Source of the DNA: an uncultured Blautia sp. | Lineage (GTDB): Bacteria > Bacillota > Clostridia > Lachnospirales > Lachnospiraceae | Direction: 5' to 3' | NCBI GenBank assembly: GCA_900549015.1 | Contig: URMH01000007.1 | Location: 16,926 to 80,925 of the forward strand | Length of the DNA stretch: 64,000 bases | Shown: in pieces, positions 41,681-51,013 of the stretch | Layout: each line of letters opens with the position of its first letter | Numbering within the stretch: the first letter of the stretch is position 1 | The notes under the pieces: generated by a model | Seen by the model: only the letters and a program-made list of their open reading frames with translations | What the model was told of the DNA's origin: nothing | Database searches by the model: none | Position numbers and translations under genes: made by a program

Positions 41681-41728
41681 AAAAAAGGGCATCGCGTATC
41701 GTCCGGTGAGACGGTTTGCGGTGCCCCT
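41681..41728 (-). terminator. intrinsic terminator of the rhaBA operon
   Basis: Read on the reverse strand, GGGCACCGC pairs with GCGATGCCC around an inner CCGTC/GACGG-type hairpin and is followed by a run of T. It also lies after the forward lipoprotein gene and may act weakly there. Confidence 0.75.
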
Positions 41729-41782
41729 TGTAATTTCCTGAAGATTTATTTTTCAGGTATCTGATCAGTTATGATTTAAAAT

Positions 41783-43042
41783 TCAATTTCTCTTAGAAAG
41801 AACTTCTTTTTCGTATGTCTTCACATCGTCAAGCCACTCCCTGTCGCCCGGAACGCCGCACTGTTCGCAGTATTCTTTCCATACGTCACCGAATGGCATT
41901 GTTTTTGTCTCGTCCTGCATTACCATAAGCTCTGTAAAGCGGTTTTCATCCTGAAGCTTTTTAAGCGCTTCATTCGGAGTGAGAAGGGCGTTTAAAAGAG
42001 CCTTCTGAACGCTTCGAAGTCCTACTGTCCAGGCAGAAATGCGGTTGATGCTGGCGTCAAAGAAATCAGTTGCAATATACACTCTGTCGAGGGCGTCATT
42101 TCTCACGATTTCTTTTGCGATTTCTCTTGTCTCATCATCAAAAAGAACAACATGGTCGGAGTCCCAGCGAACCGGTCTTGTAACATGAAGGGCAATTTCC
42201 GGGAAGAAGCACAGAAGTGCGGAAATCTTATCAGAAACAACCTCGGTCGGGTGATAATGACCGTTATCCATAAGCGGCAGGCAGCCTTCATGTGTTGCGG
42301 CAAAGCTTAATGTAAATTCAGCGCTTCCTGCTGTATAGGACTCCACGCCGATTCCAAATACTTTGGATTCTACACATGGTTTTACCTTTGACCTGTCAAA
42401 TGGCTCGGAAAGGATTTCCTCGATGGCTTCTTTGTAGCGCATTCTCGGTCCCATTCTGTCGGCAGGAATATCTTTATATCCGTCGCCTGTCCAGATATTC
42501 ATTACGCAGGGAATACCGGTTTCCTCAGCAAAATACTGGGAAATACGGATACATGCCTTGCCGTGGTTGATCCAGAAACGGCGCACTTCCTCGTCCGGGC
42601 TTGAGAGGGTAAGACCATCGCGGACCATTTCATGGGAGAAGAAGGTGGGGTTAAAATCAATGCCCATATTGTGTTTTTTTGCAAATTCTACCCATTTAGC
42701 GAAATGCTTCGGCTCCAGTTTGTCTCTGTCTGCATATTCGCCCGGCTCAAAAATCGCGTAGCTTGCGTGAAGGTTCAGTTTCTTCTGACCTGGAACGAGA
42801 GACAGAACCTTTTCCATGTCAGCCATCAGTTCATCCGGAGTTCTTGCTTTTCCGGGATAATTTCCCGTTGTCTGAATCCCTCCTGTAAGAGGACCGTCCT
42901 GGTCAAATCCCTTTACATCATCTCCCTGCCAGCAGTGCATGGCAACAGGGACAGATTTCAGCGTTTCAATCGCCTTGTCTGTATCTACACCAATGGAAGC
43001 GTATAATGCTTTTGCTGATTCATATCTCTCTTTCGCAGTCAT
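41783..43042 (-). CDS. rhaA: L-rhamnose isomerase
   Basis: 419 aa, the normal RhaA length. The N-terminus YESAKALYASIGVDTDKA and VAMHCWQGDDVKGF are characteristic, as are LNLHASYA and GIDFNPTFFSH. It converts L-rhamnose to L-rhamnulose in the cytoplasm. The start has AAGGAGG. It is second in an operon with rhaB, 30 bp downstream of it, and is followed by a terminator. A rhamnulose-1-phosphate aldolase is not present in the window. The importer and mutarotase are 8-13 kb away in the opposite orientation. Confidence 0.96.
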   Translation of the reverse strand: MTAKERYESAKALYASIGVDTDKAIETLKSVPVAMHCWQGDDVKGFDQDGPLTGGIQTTGNYPGKARTPDELMADMEKVLSLVPGQKKLNLHASYAIFEPGEYADRDKLEPKHFAKWVEFAKKHNMGIDFNPTFFSHEMVRDGLTLSSPDEEVRRFWINHGKACIRISQYFAEETGIPCVMNIWTGDGYKDIPADRMGPRMRYKEAIEEILSEPFDRSKVKPCVESKVFGIGVESYTAGSAEFTLSFAATHEGCLPLMDNGHYHPTEVVSDKISALLCFFPEIALHVTRPVRWDSDHVVLFDDETREIAKEIVRNDALDRVYIATDFFDASINRISAWTVGLRSVQKALLNALLTPNEALKKLQDENRFTELMVMQDETKTMPFGDVWKEYCEQCGVPGDREWLDDVKTYEKEVLSKRN

Positions 43043-43072
43043 TTTAAAGTTCCTCCTTAATGCGTTTAAAGT

Positions 43073-44476
43073 TTATGCTTTATAAATTTTAATGCCGAAG
43101 GATTCGTGAATGGTGGTACGTGCCTCCTCAACAGAATCGAATTCCTTCGCTTTTAACATCTGTGCTGTAATATTTCCAATGGCAGTTGCCTCTCCCGGAC
43201 CTGCGTGGATTTCTTTCTTTGTGGCTTTAGCAGTCAGCTCGTTTAAGTAGCCTGCATTGGAACCGCCGCCTACAATGTGGATACGGCTGTATGTACGGCC
43301 TGTCATTTCTTCAAGCTCTTTTGCAGCTTTTGCGTAGCAGTCTGCAAGGCTTGTATAAATAACAGTTGCGATTTCTCCAAGTGTTTCCGGAACCTGCTGA
43401 TTTGTTTTGCGGCAGTATTCCTGTACTTCCTTAGTCATGTTTTCCGGGGAAAGGAAGCATTCGTCGTTTGCGTCCACTCTTGACGGGAAATCTTTTGCTT
43501 CTTCTGCCATAGCGCAGATTTCAGCAAAGCTGTATTTGTCGTCAAATTCATGGCGCACAGACTGGATCATCCAGAGTCCCATAATGTTTTTCAGGTAGCG
43601 GAATCGTCCTGCATATCCGCCTTCGTTTGTAAGGTTCAGCTCGCAGCTCTTTTTGGAGCAGTCGGCAGTCTCTCTCTCAAGCCCCATTAAGGACCATGTT
43701 CCGGAACTGATGTAAATAAAGTCGTCGTCATTAGCCGGAACTGCAAGAACAGCGGAACCTGTGTCGTGAGTTGCAGGAGCTACAACTTCAAGGTCGAAGC
43801 CTACTTCTTCTTTTACTTTTTCGCTGAAGTGACCAATGCTTGTACCAGGCATGATCAGCTTCTGGAAAATTTTTCTCGGATAGCCGAGCATATCAATGAG
43901 TTCAAAATCCCAGTCCTTTGTAACAGGGCTTACAAGCTGTCCTGTTGTAGCCTCTGTGTACTCGCAGGTCTTGTTTCCTGTGAGAAGATAGTGGAAGTAA
44001 TCCGGTACATGAAGAAGAGTTTCAGCCTGCTCCAGATATTCCGGGTGTTTCTGTTTTACAGCCATAAGCTGGAAAATAGTATTGTAGATGGCTTTCTGAA
44101 TACCGGTTCTTGCGTACAGGTCCTCCTGAGAGATTACTTCGTAAACCTTTTCGTCCATGCCTTCTGTGCGGTGGTCGCGGTATCCGACTGTGTTTCCGAG
44201 AACATTTCCGTCTTTATCCAACAGAACAAAGTCAACGCCCCATGTGTCAACGCCCATGCTTACCGGAACTTTGCCGATTTCCTTACATTTTTTCAGACCG
44301 TTTAAAATCTCCTGAAACAGACGGTCAAATTCCCAGCAGAGCTCATCGCCTTTTTTAACCATTCCGTTTTCAAAACGATAAACCTCTTCCAGAACCATTT
44401 TTCCGTTTTCCAGATGTCCCAGAATGTGACGTCCGCTGGATGCTCCGATGTCTACTGCCAAATAATATGTTGCCAT
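43073..44476 (-). CDS. rhaB: rhamnulokinase (FGGY family)
   Basis: 467 aa. FGGY kinase marks: the N-terminal AVDIGASSGRHI ATP-binding loop, MGVDTWGVDFVLLD with the catalytic-type Asp, YRDHRTEGM, and the C-terminal IHIVGGGSNAGYLNELTA. It phosphorylates L-rhamnulose to the 1-phosphate. It is first in the rhaBA operon, with a strong GAGGAGG site. Because fucI and fucU are present but no fucK, this kinase might also handle fuculose; some RhaB enzymes accept several ketoses, but that is speculation here. Confidence 0.95.
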   Translation of the reverse strand: MATYYLAVDIGASSGRHILGHLENGKMVLEEVYRFENGMVKKGDELCWEFDRLFQEILNGLKKCKEIGKVPVSMGVDTWGVDFVLLDKDGNVLGNTVGYRDHRTEGMDEKVYEVISQEDLYARTGIQKAIYNTIFQLMAVKQKHPEYLEQAETLLHVPDYFHYLLTGNKTCEYTEATTGQLVSPVTKDWDFELIDMLGYPRKIFQKLIMPGTSIGHFSEKVKEEVGFDLEVVAPATHDTGSAVLAVPANDDDFIYISSGTWSLMGLERETADCSKKSCELNLTNEGGYAGRFRYLKNIMGLWMIQSVRHEFDDKYSFAEICAMAEEAKDFPSRVDANDECFLSPENMTKEVQEYCRKTNQQVPETLGEIATVIYTSLADCYAKAAKELEEMTGRTYSRIHIVGGGSNAGYLNELTAKATKKEIHAGPGEATAIGNITAQMLKAKEFDSVEEARTTIHESFGIKIYKA

Positions 44477-44521
44477 TGTTAAAACCTCCTCAATAATATG
44501 TAAGTTTTATAAATTTTCTTC

Positions 44522-44541
44522 CATATTATGATAACATATTA
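44522..44541 (-). promoter_or_regulatory. possible regulator site upstream of rhaBA
   Basis: A direct repeat CATATTA-N6-CATATTA lies 45-65 bp upstream of the rhaB start in an AT-rich interval with no good -35. This is compatible with AraC-type activation. The evidence is weak because the sequence is so AT-rich. Confidence 0.25.
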
Positions 44542-44640
44542 CTATAGGAAACAGCAATAGAGAAGAACCTGGTTTGTCAAAAAAAGAGTCCTTATTTGCA
44601 GAAGTGATATGGAATATTACAGAGTAAATTTCTCCTGCAT

Positions 44641-44680
44641 GAAAAAGCTCTCCAAAACCTCATTTCTGAGGCAGGAGAGC
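44641..44680 (-). terminator. intrinsic terminator of the reverse acyltransferase gene
   Basis: On the reverse strand GCTCTCC, an inner CCTCA/TGAGG pair, then GGAGAGC are followed by TTTTTC, 7 bp after the stop. Confidence 0.8.
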
Positions 44681-44686
44681 ATACAT

Positions 44687-45763
44687 TTAAACAAGATGAA
44701 GTTTTTTCAGAACCCAGCCCCACGGACCTTTTCTGAGGAACCATCCCCAGATAAGAGGGAGGATAATTCCAATGACAAGATAGAGGACCCACCAGCCATT
44801 GTCCGTATAATATCTGGATTCCTGGGCAAATACTTCTGTGACAGGAAGTCCCTGAAGTCCAAGCTGAATGGCGACGCAGAAACGGAACGCCACGAACTGC
44901 CACAGGAGAATATCAAGCGTGTTTGTTCCAAGAAAACGAAGGGGGTTTCGTATGGTTTCAATAAGAGAGAAATTACTTCTCTCAAGGCACATGGAAATAC
45001 AGATTACAATGTAGCTTCCAAGAAGGGCACAGACTACAAAAAGCGGTGCGTTTTCATATTCATTATTTCCCATATCTGCATGTGTAAAACCGCTTAAAAC
45101 CCAGAACAGTACGGTGACAAGAAGCGCCATGATAATGTTGGTAAACCGTTCAAAGCTTTCCTCATAAAATTTCAGGAATCTTCCCAGTGCAAAGAAAAAG
45201 CCAAGGATCAGGGTACGGCTCTGTCCGTTGGGAAGAGTGTTCTGGAATCCGTAAATTGCCACAAGACCGAAAATCAAAAGGATAATTTTCTGTTTGGATC
45301 TTACCTCCGGAATTATCATATCTACAAGCTTGTACACAATGGAGATCACAAAAAGAGAACCGAGAAACCAGGTGGCTCCCATGTATTCGCCGTCTTTTCC
45401 CACTGTCAGGAACATAAGCTTCATGTTTTCCACACGTCCGTCGAGAAGTTTTTGCGTGAGAAGCCCGCTTTGCTGTGCCGCGATAAGGCGGATGATCATG
45501 ACAATAAAGTTCCACCCTGCAAAAGGGATATATAAGCCTGTGAATTTTTTATATAAATAGGTTCCGAATTTCTGCTCGCTGTTAAAAAGAAAGCCGGAAA
45601 GAATAAAAAAAAGCGGCATATGAAAAAGATAAACATAATAGTTGCTGGGACCATAACTGTGTCCGTAGACAACAAGTATCATGCCGATTCCTTTTGCCAT
45701 ATCCAGCCAGTCCAGTCTCTGGGCAGGCGTCATGGCAGGCTGTAAAAATTTCATTTGATTCAT
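44687..45763 (-). CDS. acyltransferase-3 family membrane protein (surface glycan O-acetyltransferase type)
   Basis: 358 aa with about ten membrane segments. The family's first-helix motif is present (RLDWLDMAKGIGMILVVYGHS, catalytic-type His at its end), and YVYLFHMPLFFILSGFLF follows. Members transfer acetyl or other acyl groups to sugars of polysaccharides or peptidoglycan across the membrane. It is transcribed divergently from a second protein of the same broad family at 46029, so the two may modify the same or competing sites. The substrate is not visible from sequence. Confidence 0.88.
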   Translation of the reverse strand: MNQMKFLQPAMTPAQRLDWLDMAKGIGMILVVYGHSYGPSNYYVYLFHMPLFFILSGFLFNSEQKFGTYLYKKFTGLYIPFAGWNFIVMIIRLIAAQQSGLLTQKLLDGRVENMKLMFLTVGKDGEYMGATWFLGSLFVISIVYKLVDMIIPEVRSKQKIILLIFGLVAIYGFQNTLPNGQSRTLILGFFFALGRFLKFYEESFERFTNIIMALLVTVLFWVLSGFTHADMGNNEYENAPLFVVCALLGSYIVICISMCLERSNFSLIETIRNPLRFLGTNTLDILLWQFVAFRFCVAIQLGLQGLPVTEVFAQESRYYTDNGWWVLYLVIGIILPLIWGWFLRKGPWGWVLKKLHLV

Positions 45764-45794
45764 ACCTCGCTGTTAAGATTACGCATATATATTA

Positions 45795-45823
45795 ACTTTA
45801 TATAAAAAAACTCTGATTGTCAA
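45795..45823 (-). promoter_or_regulatory. promoter of the reverse acyltransferase gene
   Basis: On the reverse strand: perfect TTGACA (45823-45818), 17-bp spacer, TAAAGT (45800-45795), 31 bp before the start. Confidence 0.6.
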
Positions 45824-45876
45824 TGGTTTTGGTATGAAATTTGTAATAAAATTTAATATTTATAAAAATTTTCTTT

Positions 45877-45988
45877 ACAAAGTGAGAATAATTTTGACAT
45901 AAAATAGTGAAGGCAGGTGTATGGGTATACAGGAGAGGGTACAAACTTTTGCAATAACGGAAAAAACAGTTGCGATTTCTCACTTTGT
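45877..45988. promoter_or_regulatory. pair of 12-bp inverted repeats between divergent acyltransferase genes
   Basis: ACAAAGTGAGAA at 45877-45888 and its exact complement TTCTCACTTTGT at 45977-45988, exactly 100 bp apart start to start. The right arm lies in the spacer of the forward promoter. Either two operator sites or the arms of a long stem. Confidence 0.6.
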
Positions 45989-45998
45989 CAGATAGAAT
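45970..45998 (+). promoter_or_regulatory. promoter of the forward acyltransferase gene
   Basis: TTGCGA, 17-bp spacer, TAGAAT. The spacer contains the right arm of the 12-bp inverted repeat, so a protein bound there would block transcription. Confidence 0.55.
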
Positions 45999-46028
45999 AG
46001 AAACGGATAAAATTAAGAGGTCATAAAT

Positions 46029-47129
46029 TTGCTTGTCCCCCACGGAGGTGAGTTACAAATAGAACGAAAGAGAATTATCTGGATTGATTATGCACGTGCA
46101 TTTGCTGTTGTATGCGTTGTGATGTGCCACGCTGCGGAGACGTATTACCGCCCCATTTTTCTGGGACAGGCGCAGACAGGCTTCATACAATGGTTTCTTT
46201 TAAATTTTCTGTTTATGGTGGGCAGACTTGGCGTGCCCCTTTTTCTGGGCATTACAGGAGTGCTTATGCTGGGAAAGGAATGGGAGCCGTTTTCCTTTTA
46301 CAGAAAATATGTAATTCCCATGATTGTCACAACAGAAATCTGGATTTTTATCAATTACATATTTCAGTGGAAGGTACAGAATGAGGGATTTTTTCCGGGA
46401 AGACTTTTAAGAGAAATGCTGTTTTTAAAAGACCCGGGGCTTTCACATATGTGGTACATGCCCATGATCATCGGAATGTATCTTATCATACCATTTCTGT
46501 CAAAAATGATAATGGGATTTCCCCAAAATAAAAGCTTCCTGATTCCGGGACTGCTTGCTGTTTTTACTTTCGTACTGATTCCCACAGTGGAAGTATTCAG
46601 GGGAGAAGCCTTTCCGGGAGTTGCGTTGAAGCCGCAGACAGACGTAAAATTCCTGGGAGGAATCTATGGGCTTTATCTGATTCTGGGATATATGATCGGC
46701 AGGAGGAAGCTCTTAAAAAGAGTACATACAGGCTGGATTTTTGTTGTGGGAATTGCCGCGATGTCACTGAACATAGCAGGGCAGTATTTTCTGTACAGCC
46801 ACCAGTATTATGCTTCTACAAAGCTTACCTGGTATACAAGCGCAGGAATTTTCGTGTGCGCAGTCTGCGTATTTGAACTGTTTCGGAGAAACGTGTGGGA
46901 GATGCCGGGAAAAACAGTGAGATGGACTGCAAAATGCAGCTTCGGCGTGTATCTTCTTCATAAACCCATGCAGATACTTCTGGTGAAATATCTGCCGATG
47001 GGAAGTCTTCCTCTTATATTTCAGGCAGGAATTTTGTTTTTTGTAAGCTTTGCACTCAGTGTAATGATTCTCCTGCCTGTATCAAAATATGGGAAGCGTC
47101 TGGGAAAATGGGTATTTCTTATAAAATAG
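46029..47129 (+). CDS. acyltransferase-3 family membrane protein, second copy
   Basis: 366 aa as read from TTG at 46029, with about ten membrane segments. The first-helix motif is RIIWIDYARAFAVVCVVMCHAAE, with SHMWYMPMIIGMYLIIPFLS later, typical of acyltransferase-3. The start is uncertain. TTG has AAGAGG at 8 nt, but a much better GGAGGTG (46044-46050) is followed at ideal spacing by ATA at 46059, not by ATG, GTG or TTG. If translation began there the protein would be 356 aa and lose nothing conserved. It is little like its divergent neighbour beyond the family motifs. Probable role: O-acylation of a surface glycan. Confidence 0.85.
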   Translation: MLVPHGGELQIERKRIIWIDYARAFAVVCVVMCHAAETYYRPIFLGQAQTGFIQWFLLNFLFMVGRLGVPLFLGITGVLMLGKEWEPFSFYRKYVIPMIVTTEIWIFINYIFQWKVQNEGFFPGRLLREMLFLKDPGLSHMWYMPMIIGMYLIIPFLSKMIMGFPQNKSFLIPGLLAVFTFVLIPTVEVFRGEAFPGVALKPQTDVKFLGGIYGLYLILGYMIGRRKLLKRVHTGWIFVVGIAAMSLNIAGQYFLYSHQYYASTKLTWYTSAGIFVCAVCVFELFRRNVWEMPGKTVRWTAKCSFGVYLLHKPMQILLVKYLPMGSLPLIFQAGILFFVSFALSVMILLPVSKYGKRLGKWVFLIK

Positions 47130-47146
47130 TGTTATTAAAAGCGGGT

Positions 47147-47524
47147 TTATTTTTTCCGGTTCATAGTTTTCTGCTCTTTTTTCAGTTCTTTATAAAGCTG
47201 AACGGAGTTCCAGTGCATGGTAACGGGAGTGAGAACTGCTTTTAATTCCACAGGGGAAAGACCGTTTTTGTGGAAAAAAGCGAGAAAATCGTCAAGCTCC
47301 TGTGGAGAAAAGTCTTTCATGACAATCATTTCTTCGGTGAAATTTTCTCCGAAAAGAAAGGCGGGATTATCCGGGAAGCCGGGAATCCCCAAAAGAGCGC
47401 CGAGAGGCTTTGAAAATTCCGGTGCGCGCACAATATGAATTTCAATATGCGATTTGTTCAGATACCGCCGAAGCTGGCGGTATCTTTCGTTTTCTTCAAA
47501 ATTATAAAGTAAAATCTCTTTCAT
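47147..47524 (-). CDS. DUF3783-like small cytoplasmic protein
   Basis: 125 aa from the ATG at 47524 (AAAGGAAA). Its first codons overlap the 3' end of the YesM gene by 23 bp, so it is translated from the same message. The sequence is soluble, with no membrane segment: EILLYNFEENERYRQLRRYL at the start and VMKDFSPQELDDFLAFFHKNG in the middle. It resembles DUF3783 proteins, whose function is unknown. Being last in the yesN-yesM operon is the only functional hint. Confidence 0.75.
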   Translation of the reverse strand: MKEILLYNFEENERYRQLRRYLNKSHIEIHIVRAPEFSKPLGALLGIPGFPDNPAFLFGENFTEEMIVMKDFSPQELDDFLAFFHKNGLSPVELKAVLTPVTMHWNSVQLYKELKKEQKTMNRKK

Positions 47525-49373
47525 GATCGTTTCCTTTCGTATCGTTTTTTTCATCTTGCGGCTGTCTGGCAGGGAGGCGGATCTGGACCTCTGTACCGGA
47601 GCCTTCTGTGCTCTGATAAGACAGACCGTATTTTTCGCCGTATAAAATCTGAAGGCGGCGGTGTGTATTATAAATTGCGATATTTGAGCCCCCGGAGGAG
47701 CTGCGTCCCTTCCCTGATAAAATATGGGAAAGCTTTTCCGGAGGGATCCCTACTCCGTCGTCAGAAATGAGAAGCACAATATCGCCGCCTTCACGCCAGC
47801 CGGTCAGGACGATGGTTCCGGATTTTGAAGGCTTTTCCATAATTCCGTGAAGAATGGAATTTTCCACAACAGGCTGGAGCGTCAGTTTTGGAATGGAGAA
47901 ATCCATCAGCTCGTCCGGAATATCGGAAATAAAGGAAATGCTGTCGTGGAAGCGCATATTCTGGATATGGATATATATGGAAATGTGTTCTTCCTCGCTT
48001 TCAATGGTAGAGAGACTTTCCTTGCGGCTCAGGGTGAGCTTATAAAACCGGGAAAGATTCTGGACTGCATTACTGATTTCCGAAGTCCGTCCCTGCTGGG
48101 CGAGCCAGTTTATCATGTCCATTGTATTGTACAGAAAATGAGGGTTTATCTGTGCCTGGAGAGAACGAAATTCCGCAATCCGTAAATCCTCTGCGGCTTT
48201 CGCCTGATTTTCCATAAGCTGTTCCATTTTTCGTGTCATGTAGTTGTAGGTGTCGATCAGGTCGCCGACCTCATCGTGCTGATCCGGGCTTTCCATAGGG
48301 ACGGGAGGTCCTTCTTTTACCTTTTTCATCTGACGGATCACAGAAGAGATCCTGTTTGCGATGGAATGAGATAAAATGTTGGCAAGTATGGAAGCAACGA
48401 GGACAAAGCCTGCATAAATCAGGGCGAATTGTACAATAATCTCATTGCTCTTTTGAATAAGAGGGGCGGAGGGTAAAATAGTGACAAGAAACCACCCTGT
48501 TTTATCAATGTTATAAAAGCCTGCATACACTCTGTCTTCCAGAATCTTTTTTTCAATAAAGCTGTTGGAGGACATGAAGGAACTTTTAATTGTATTATAA
48601 TCCAGCCAGTAAATTCCGGAAAGAGAAGAGTTCGAGGAGGCAACCATATTGTCGCGCTCGTTTACGATATAGGAAACGCTTCCCGAAAGCGCAAGGCTGT
48701 CTTTTAAAATCTGCTCAAAATTATCGCTGGAATAATAGCAGGCAATATAGACCTTTAAGGTGCTGTTGTGATAGTGGAGGTAGTCGGTGCGGATATACGC
48801 CTCGTTTCCGTAAGTATGCTGTTCCTGCTCCCCCAGATAAAAGGGAGGGCAGAAAAGGCTGGAAGCGCCGGTTCCCTGAAAAATACCGTACCAGTAAGTG
48901 CCCTTTGCATGGGAGAGGGGCGCAAAAATATCTTTTGTGTATTCTCCTGTAAAAAGTTCGGAATCTTCATTTGGGAGATCTACGTAAATCTGAAATCCTG
49001 TGAGAATGGAATTTTTCAGAATGCGGGTTATATCTTCATGAAATTTTTCTGCCTGGGAAGATCCGGCGGCTGTGCTGAAGGGCATGTCGATTCCCTCCTC
49101 GAAAAGCGTACGATAAAAGCTTAAAGAGGAGACTGTCTGAGCTGCGTTTAGCACGGAATTTACCGTATTTTCAATGAGCGGTGCGGTTTTGGCTGAAATA
49201 TCCTGTTCCTTTCGAATGGTGTCAGCAACAACCATGTCGTATAAGCGGCTGTAGAAGAAAACGCCTACAAAGACGGCTGGAACAAGAATCAGCGTCATAA
49301 GCGCCGCTGTAAATTTTGTCTGCAGTCCTGTGTCCGCCCACCATTTTTGAGGACTGGAAAAAATCCCTTTCAT
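47502..49373 (-). CDS. YesM-type sensor histidine kinase, probable rhamnose-related
   Basis: 623 aa. Membrane helices at ~22-44 and ~310-332 bracket a large extracellular sensor. A HAMP linker and the LytS/YesM kinase core follow, with phosphoacceptor His412 in QAQINPHFLYNT and a HATPase_c domain (ISDDGVGIPPEKL, SNIAIYNTHRRL). Its start overlaps the regulator's stop (ATGA). The operon faces away from the rhamnose importer across a 168-bp gap. Unlike the pair at 26-29 kb it has no tethered binding protein, so it must sense its signal through its own outer domain. Confidence 0.92.
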   Translation of the reverse strand: MKGIFSSPQKWWADTGLQTKFTAALMTLILVPAVFVGVFFYSRLYDMVVADTIRKEQDISAKTAPLIENTVNSVLNAAQTVSSLSFYRTLFEEGIDMPFSTAAGSSQAEKFHEDITRILKNSILTGFQIYVDLPNEDSELFTGEYTKDIFAPLSHAKGTYWYGIFQGTGASSLFCPPFYLGEQEQHTYGNEAYIRTDYLHYHNSTLKVYIACYYSSDNFEQILKDSLALSGSVSYIVNERDNMVASSNSSLSGIYWLDYNTIKSSFMSSNSFIEKKILEDRVYAGFYNIDKTGWFLVTILPSAPLIQKSNEIIVQFALIYAGFVLVASILANILSHSIANRISSVIRQMKKVKEGPPVPMESPDQHDEVGDLIDTYNYMTRKMEQLMENQAKAAEDLRIAEFRSLQAQINPHFLYNTMDMINWLAQQGRTSEISNAVQNLSRFYKLTLSRKESLSTIESEEEHISIYIHIQNMRFHDSISFISDIPDELMDFSIPKLTLQPVVENSILHGIMEKPSKSGTIVLTGWREGGDIVLLISDDGVGIPPEKLSHILSGKGRSSSGGSNIAIYNTHRRLQILYGEKYGLSYQSTEGSGTEVQIRLPARQPQDEKNDTKGNDHERDFTL

Positions 49374-50929
49374 ACGCCCTCCCTTTCTCTGTATTCCGAG
49401 GGGGACAGTCCTGTGTATTTTTTGAAGCTTTTTCCAAAATAATTGCCGTCACTGTAGCCCACTTTGGAAGAAATATCCGAAATTTTGTATCGCGGGTCGC
49501 GAAGAAGCTGTTTTGCCTGTTCTATTCTGTATTCTGTGAGATACTGATTTAAGGTTTTTCCCGTCTCATTCTTAAAAAAGGTGCATACATAGGAAGCGGA
49601 AAGAAATACATGATCGCCGATGTCTTTTACCGAGAGCGTTTCTTTCTGATAATTGTCGGATATGTATTCTTTAATAAGAAAAATCGTCGGATTTTCCGGG
49701 GCTGCCTCAAAAAGTCTTTGGAAAAAATCTTCTGTGCGGCTTACGAGAAGGGCGTGAAGCTCCTCGTAGGAAAAACAGGCTTCAATTCCCGCCATAATGC
49801 TGTCCGCCGGGGAAGGATCGAGAAGCTGATTCTGCCGGCCTGCCGTATCTACAGCGTCAAAGAGCTTATAATAAAGGTCTTTTACCTGGTTTGGAAGAAA
49901 GGACGGACTCTGGAAAAAGGCGTGGAAAAGAAGATTTAAAAATTCTTCCGCCTGTTTTTTGTTTTTAAGAGAAAGCGCCTTTTTGAAAGCTTCATCGCCC
50001 GGAAGGGCTGCGATTTCCTGTTCCATGTGTGCGGCTGCCTGGCTTGCGGACTCTGATGTCAGGAGCGCATTTACAGGGAAAAAGTAGCTGCTCTGCAAAA
50101 GTATGACAGCGGAGGCGTAAGACTGATAAGCCCTGCTGATCCCGCAAAGAGAGTCTCCTGCAGCCAGGAAAAAATTTCCGTGGCGTTCAAAGCGGGATTT
50201 CAGAAAATCTCCGGCTTTTTTCAGGAAAGCGGGAGAGAGGGCAGAAGGACTTACAATAAAATAAATCAGATACCGGCTGTGTTTTGCAACAAAAAGGCAT
50301 TTCATATGGAAGGAACAGAGAAAGTCCTTAAATTCCTGAAAATACGTTCCGGATTCTTCCGAAGAAAGCTCCATAGAAGGAGACATCTGAAGGATCAGAG
50401 AAGTAAAACAGGAGGAGGCGGACAGTTTTAAGGAAAGCTCTTCTGCAAGTCCGTAAATCTCTTCTTTGTGGGAAGAAAAGGGCATGGTAAGGGAAAGGGC
50501 AAGCCTGGAAGCCGTTTCCAGGGAATGAAGAGTTTCCGCCCTGTGGGAGCGGAGCTTCTGGTGGTGAAGAGAAACTGCCTCTTTTAAAGCCTCTGAAATT
50601 TCCTCTGGATTTAATGGCTTTTCAATATAATTTACGGCGCGCAGTTTAATGGCTGCTTTTAAATATTCCTTATCAGAATAGCCGCTCATAAAAATCGGAA
50701 TGGAATCCGGGAGAATCGTTTCCAGGCGTTCCAGCATGGTAATGCCGTCCATTCTGGGCATACGCACATCACAGAGGATAATTTCCGGTCTGCAGGTCTG
50801 CGCCATCTGAAGACCGTTTATGCCGTCATCTGCCTGAAAAATTTCCGTGATGCCAAGGGATTCCCAGTTTATGGAAGAGATAACGCCTGTTCTTGTAAGC
50901 TCTTCATCGTCTACGATCAGAAGTTTCAT
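49370..50929 (-). CDS. YesN-type response regulator with AraC domain, probable rhamnose importer activator
   Basis: 519 aa. The receiver has LLIVDDEELTRTG, phosphoacceptor Asp54 (IILCDVRMP) and Lys in YIEKPLN. The last ~100 residues form the AraC double helix-turn-helix (LSVKDIGDHVFLSASYVCTFF and ISSKVGYSDGNYFGKSF). Promoters of this gene and of the divergent importer share the 168-bp interval, which suggests direct control. A separate AraC regulator at 56127 follows the importer, so the rhamnose genes may have two layers of regulation. Confidence 0.92.
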   Translation of the reverse strand: MKLLIVDDEELTRTGVISSINWESLGITEIFQADDGINGLQMAQTCRPEIILCDVRMPRMDGITMLERLETILPDSIPIFMSGYSDKEYLKAAIKLRAVNYIEKPLNPEEISEALKEAVSLHHQKLRSHRAETLHSLETASRLALSLTMPFSSHKEEIYGLAEELSLKLSASSCFTSLILQMSPSMELSSEESGTYFQEFKDFLCSFHMKCLFVAKHSRYLIYFIVSPSALSPAFLKKAGDFLKSRFERHGNFFLAAGDSLCGISRAYQSYASAVILLQSSYFFPVNALLTSESASQAAAHMEQEIAALPGDEAFKKALSLKNKKQAEEFLNLLFHAFFQSPSFLPNQVKDLYYKLFDAVDTAGRQNQLLDPSPADSIMAGIEACFSYEELHALLVSRTEDFFQRLFEAAPENPTIFLIKEYISDNYQKETLSVKDIGDHVFLSASYVCTFFKNETGKTLNQYLTEYRIEQAKQLLRDPRYKISDISSKVGYSDGNYFGKSFKKYTGLSPSEYREREGV

Positions 50930-51013
50930 GGAAGTATAACGCTCCTTTCCGAAATAAATATGAAATTATTCTATCATAAAAAAACAGAAAAATATATTAC
51001 CCTGATTCGAAAT

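Noticed and set aside
44609..45097. 162-codon forward open frame over the reverse acyltransferase
   Set aside because: Antisense to a well-supported membrane protein; no ribosome site or family resemblance.
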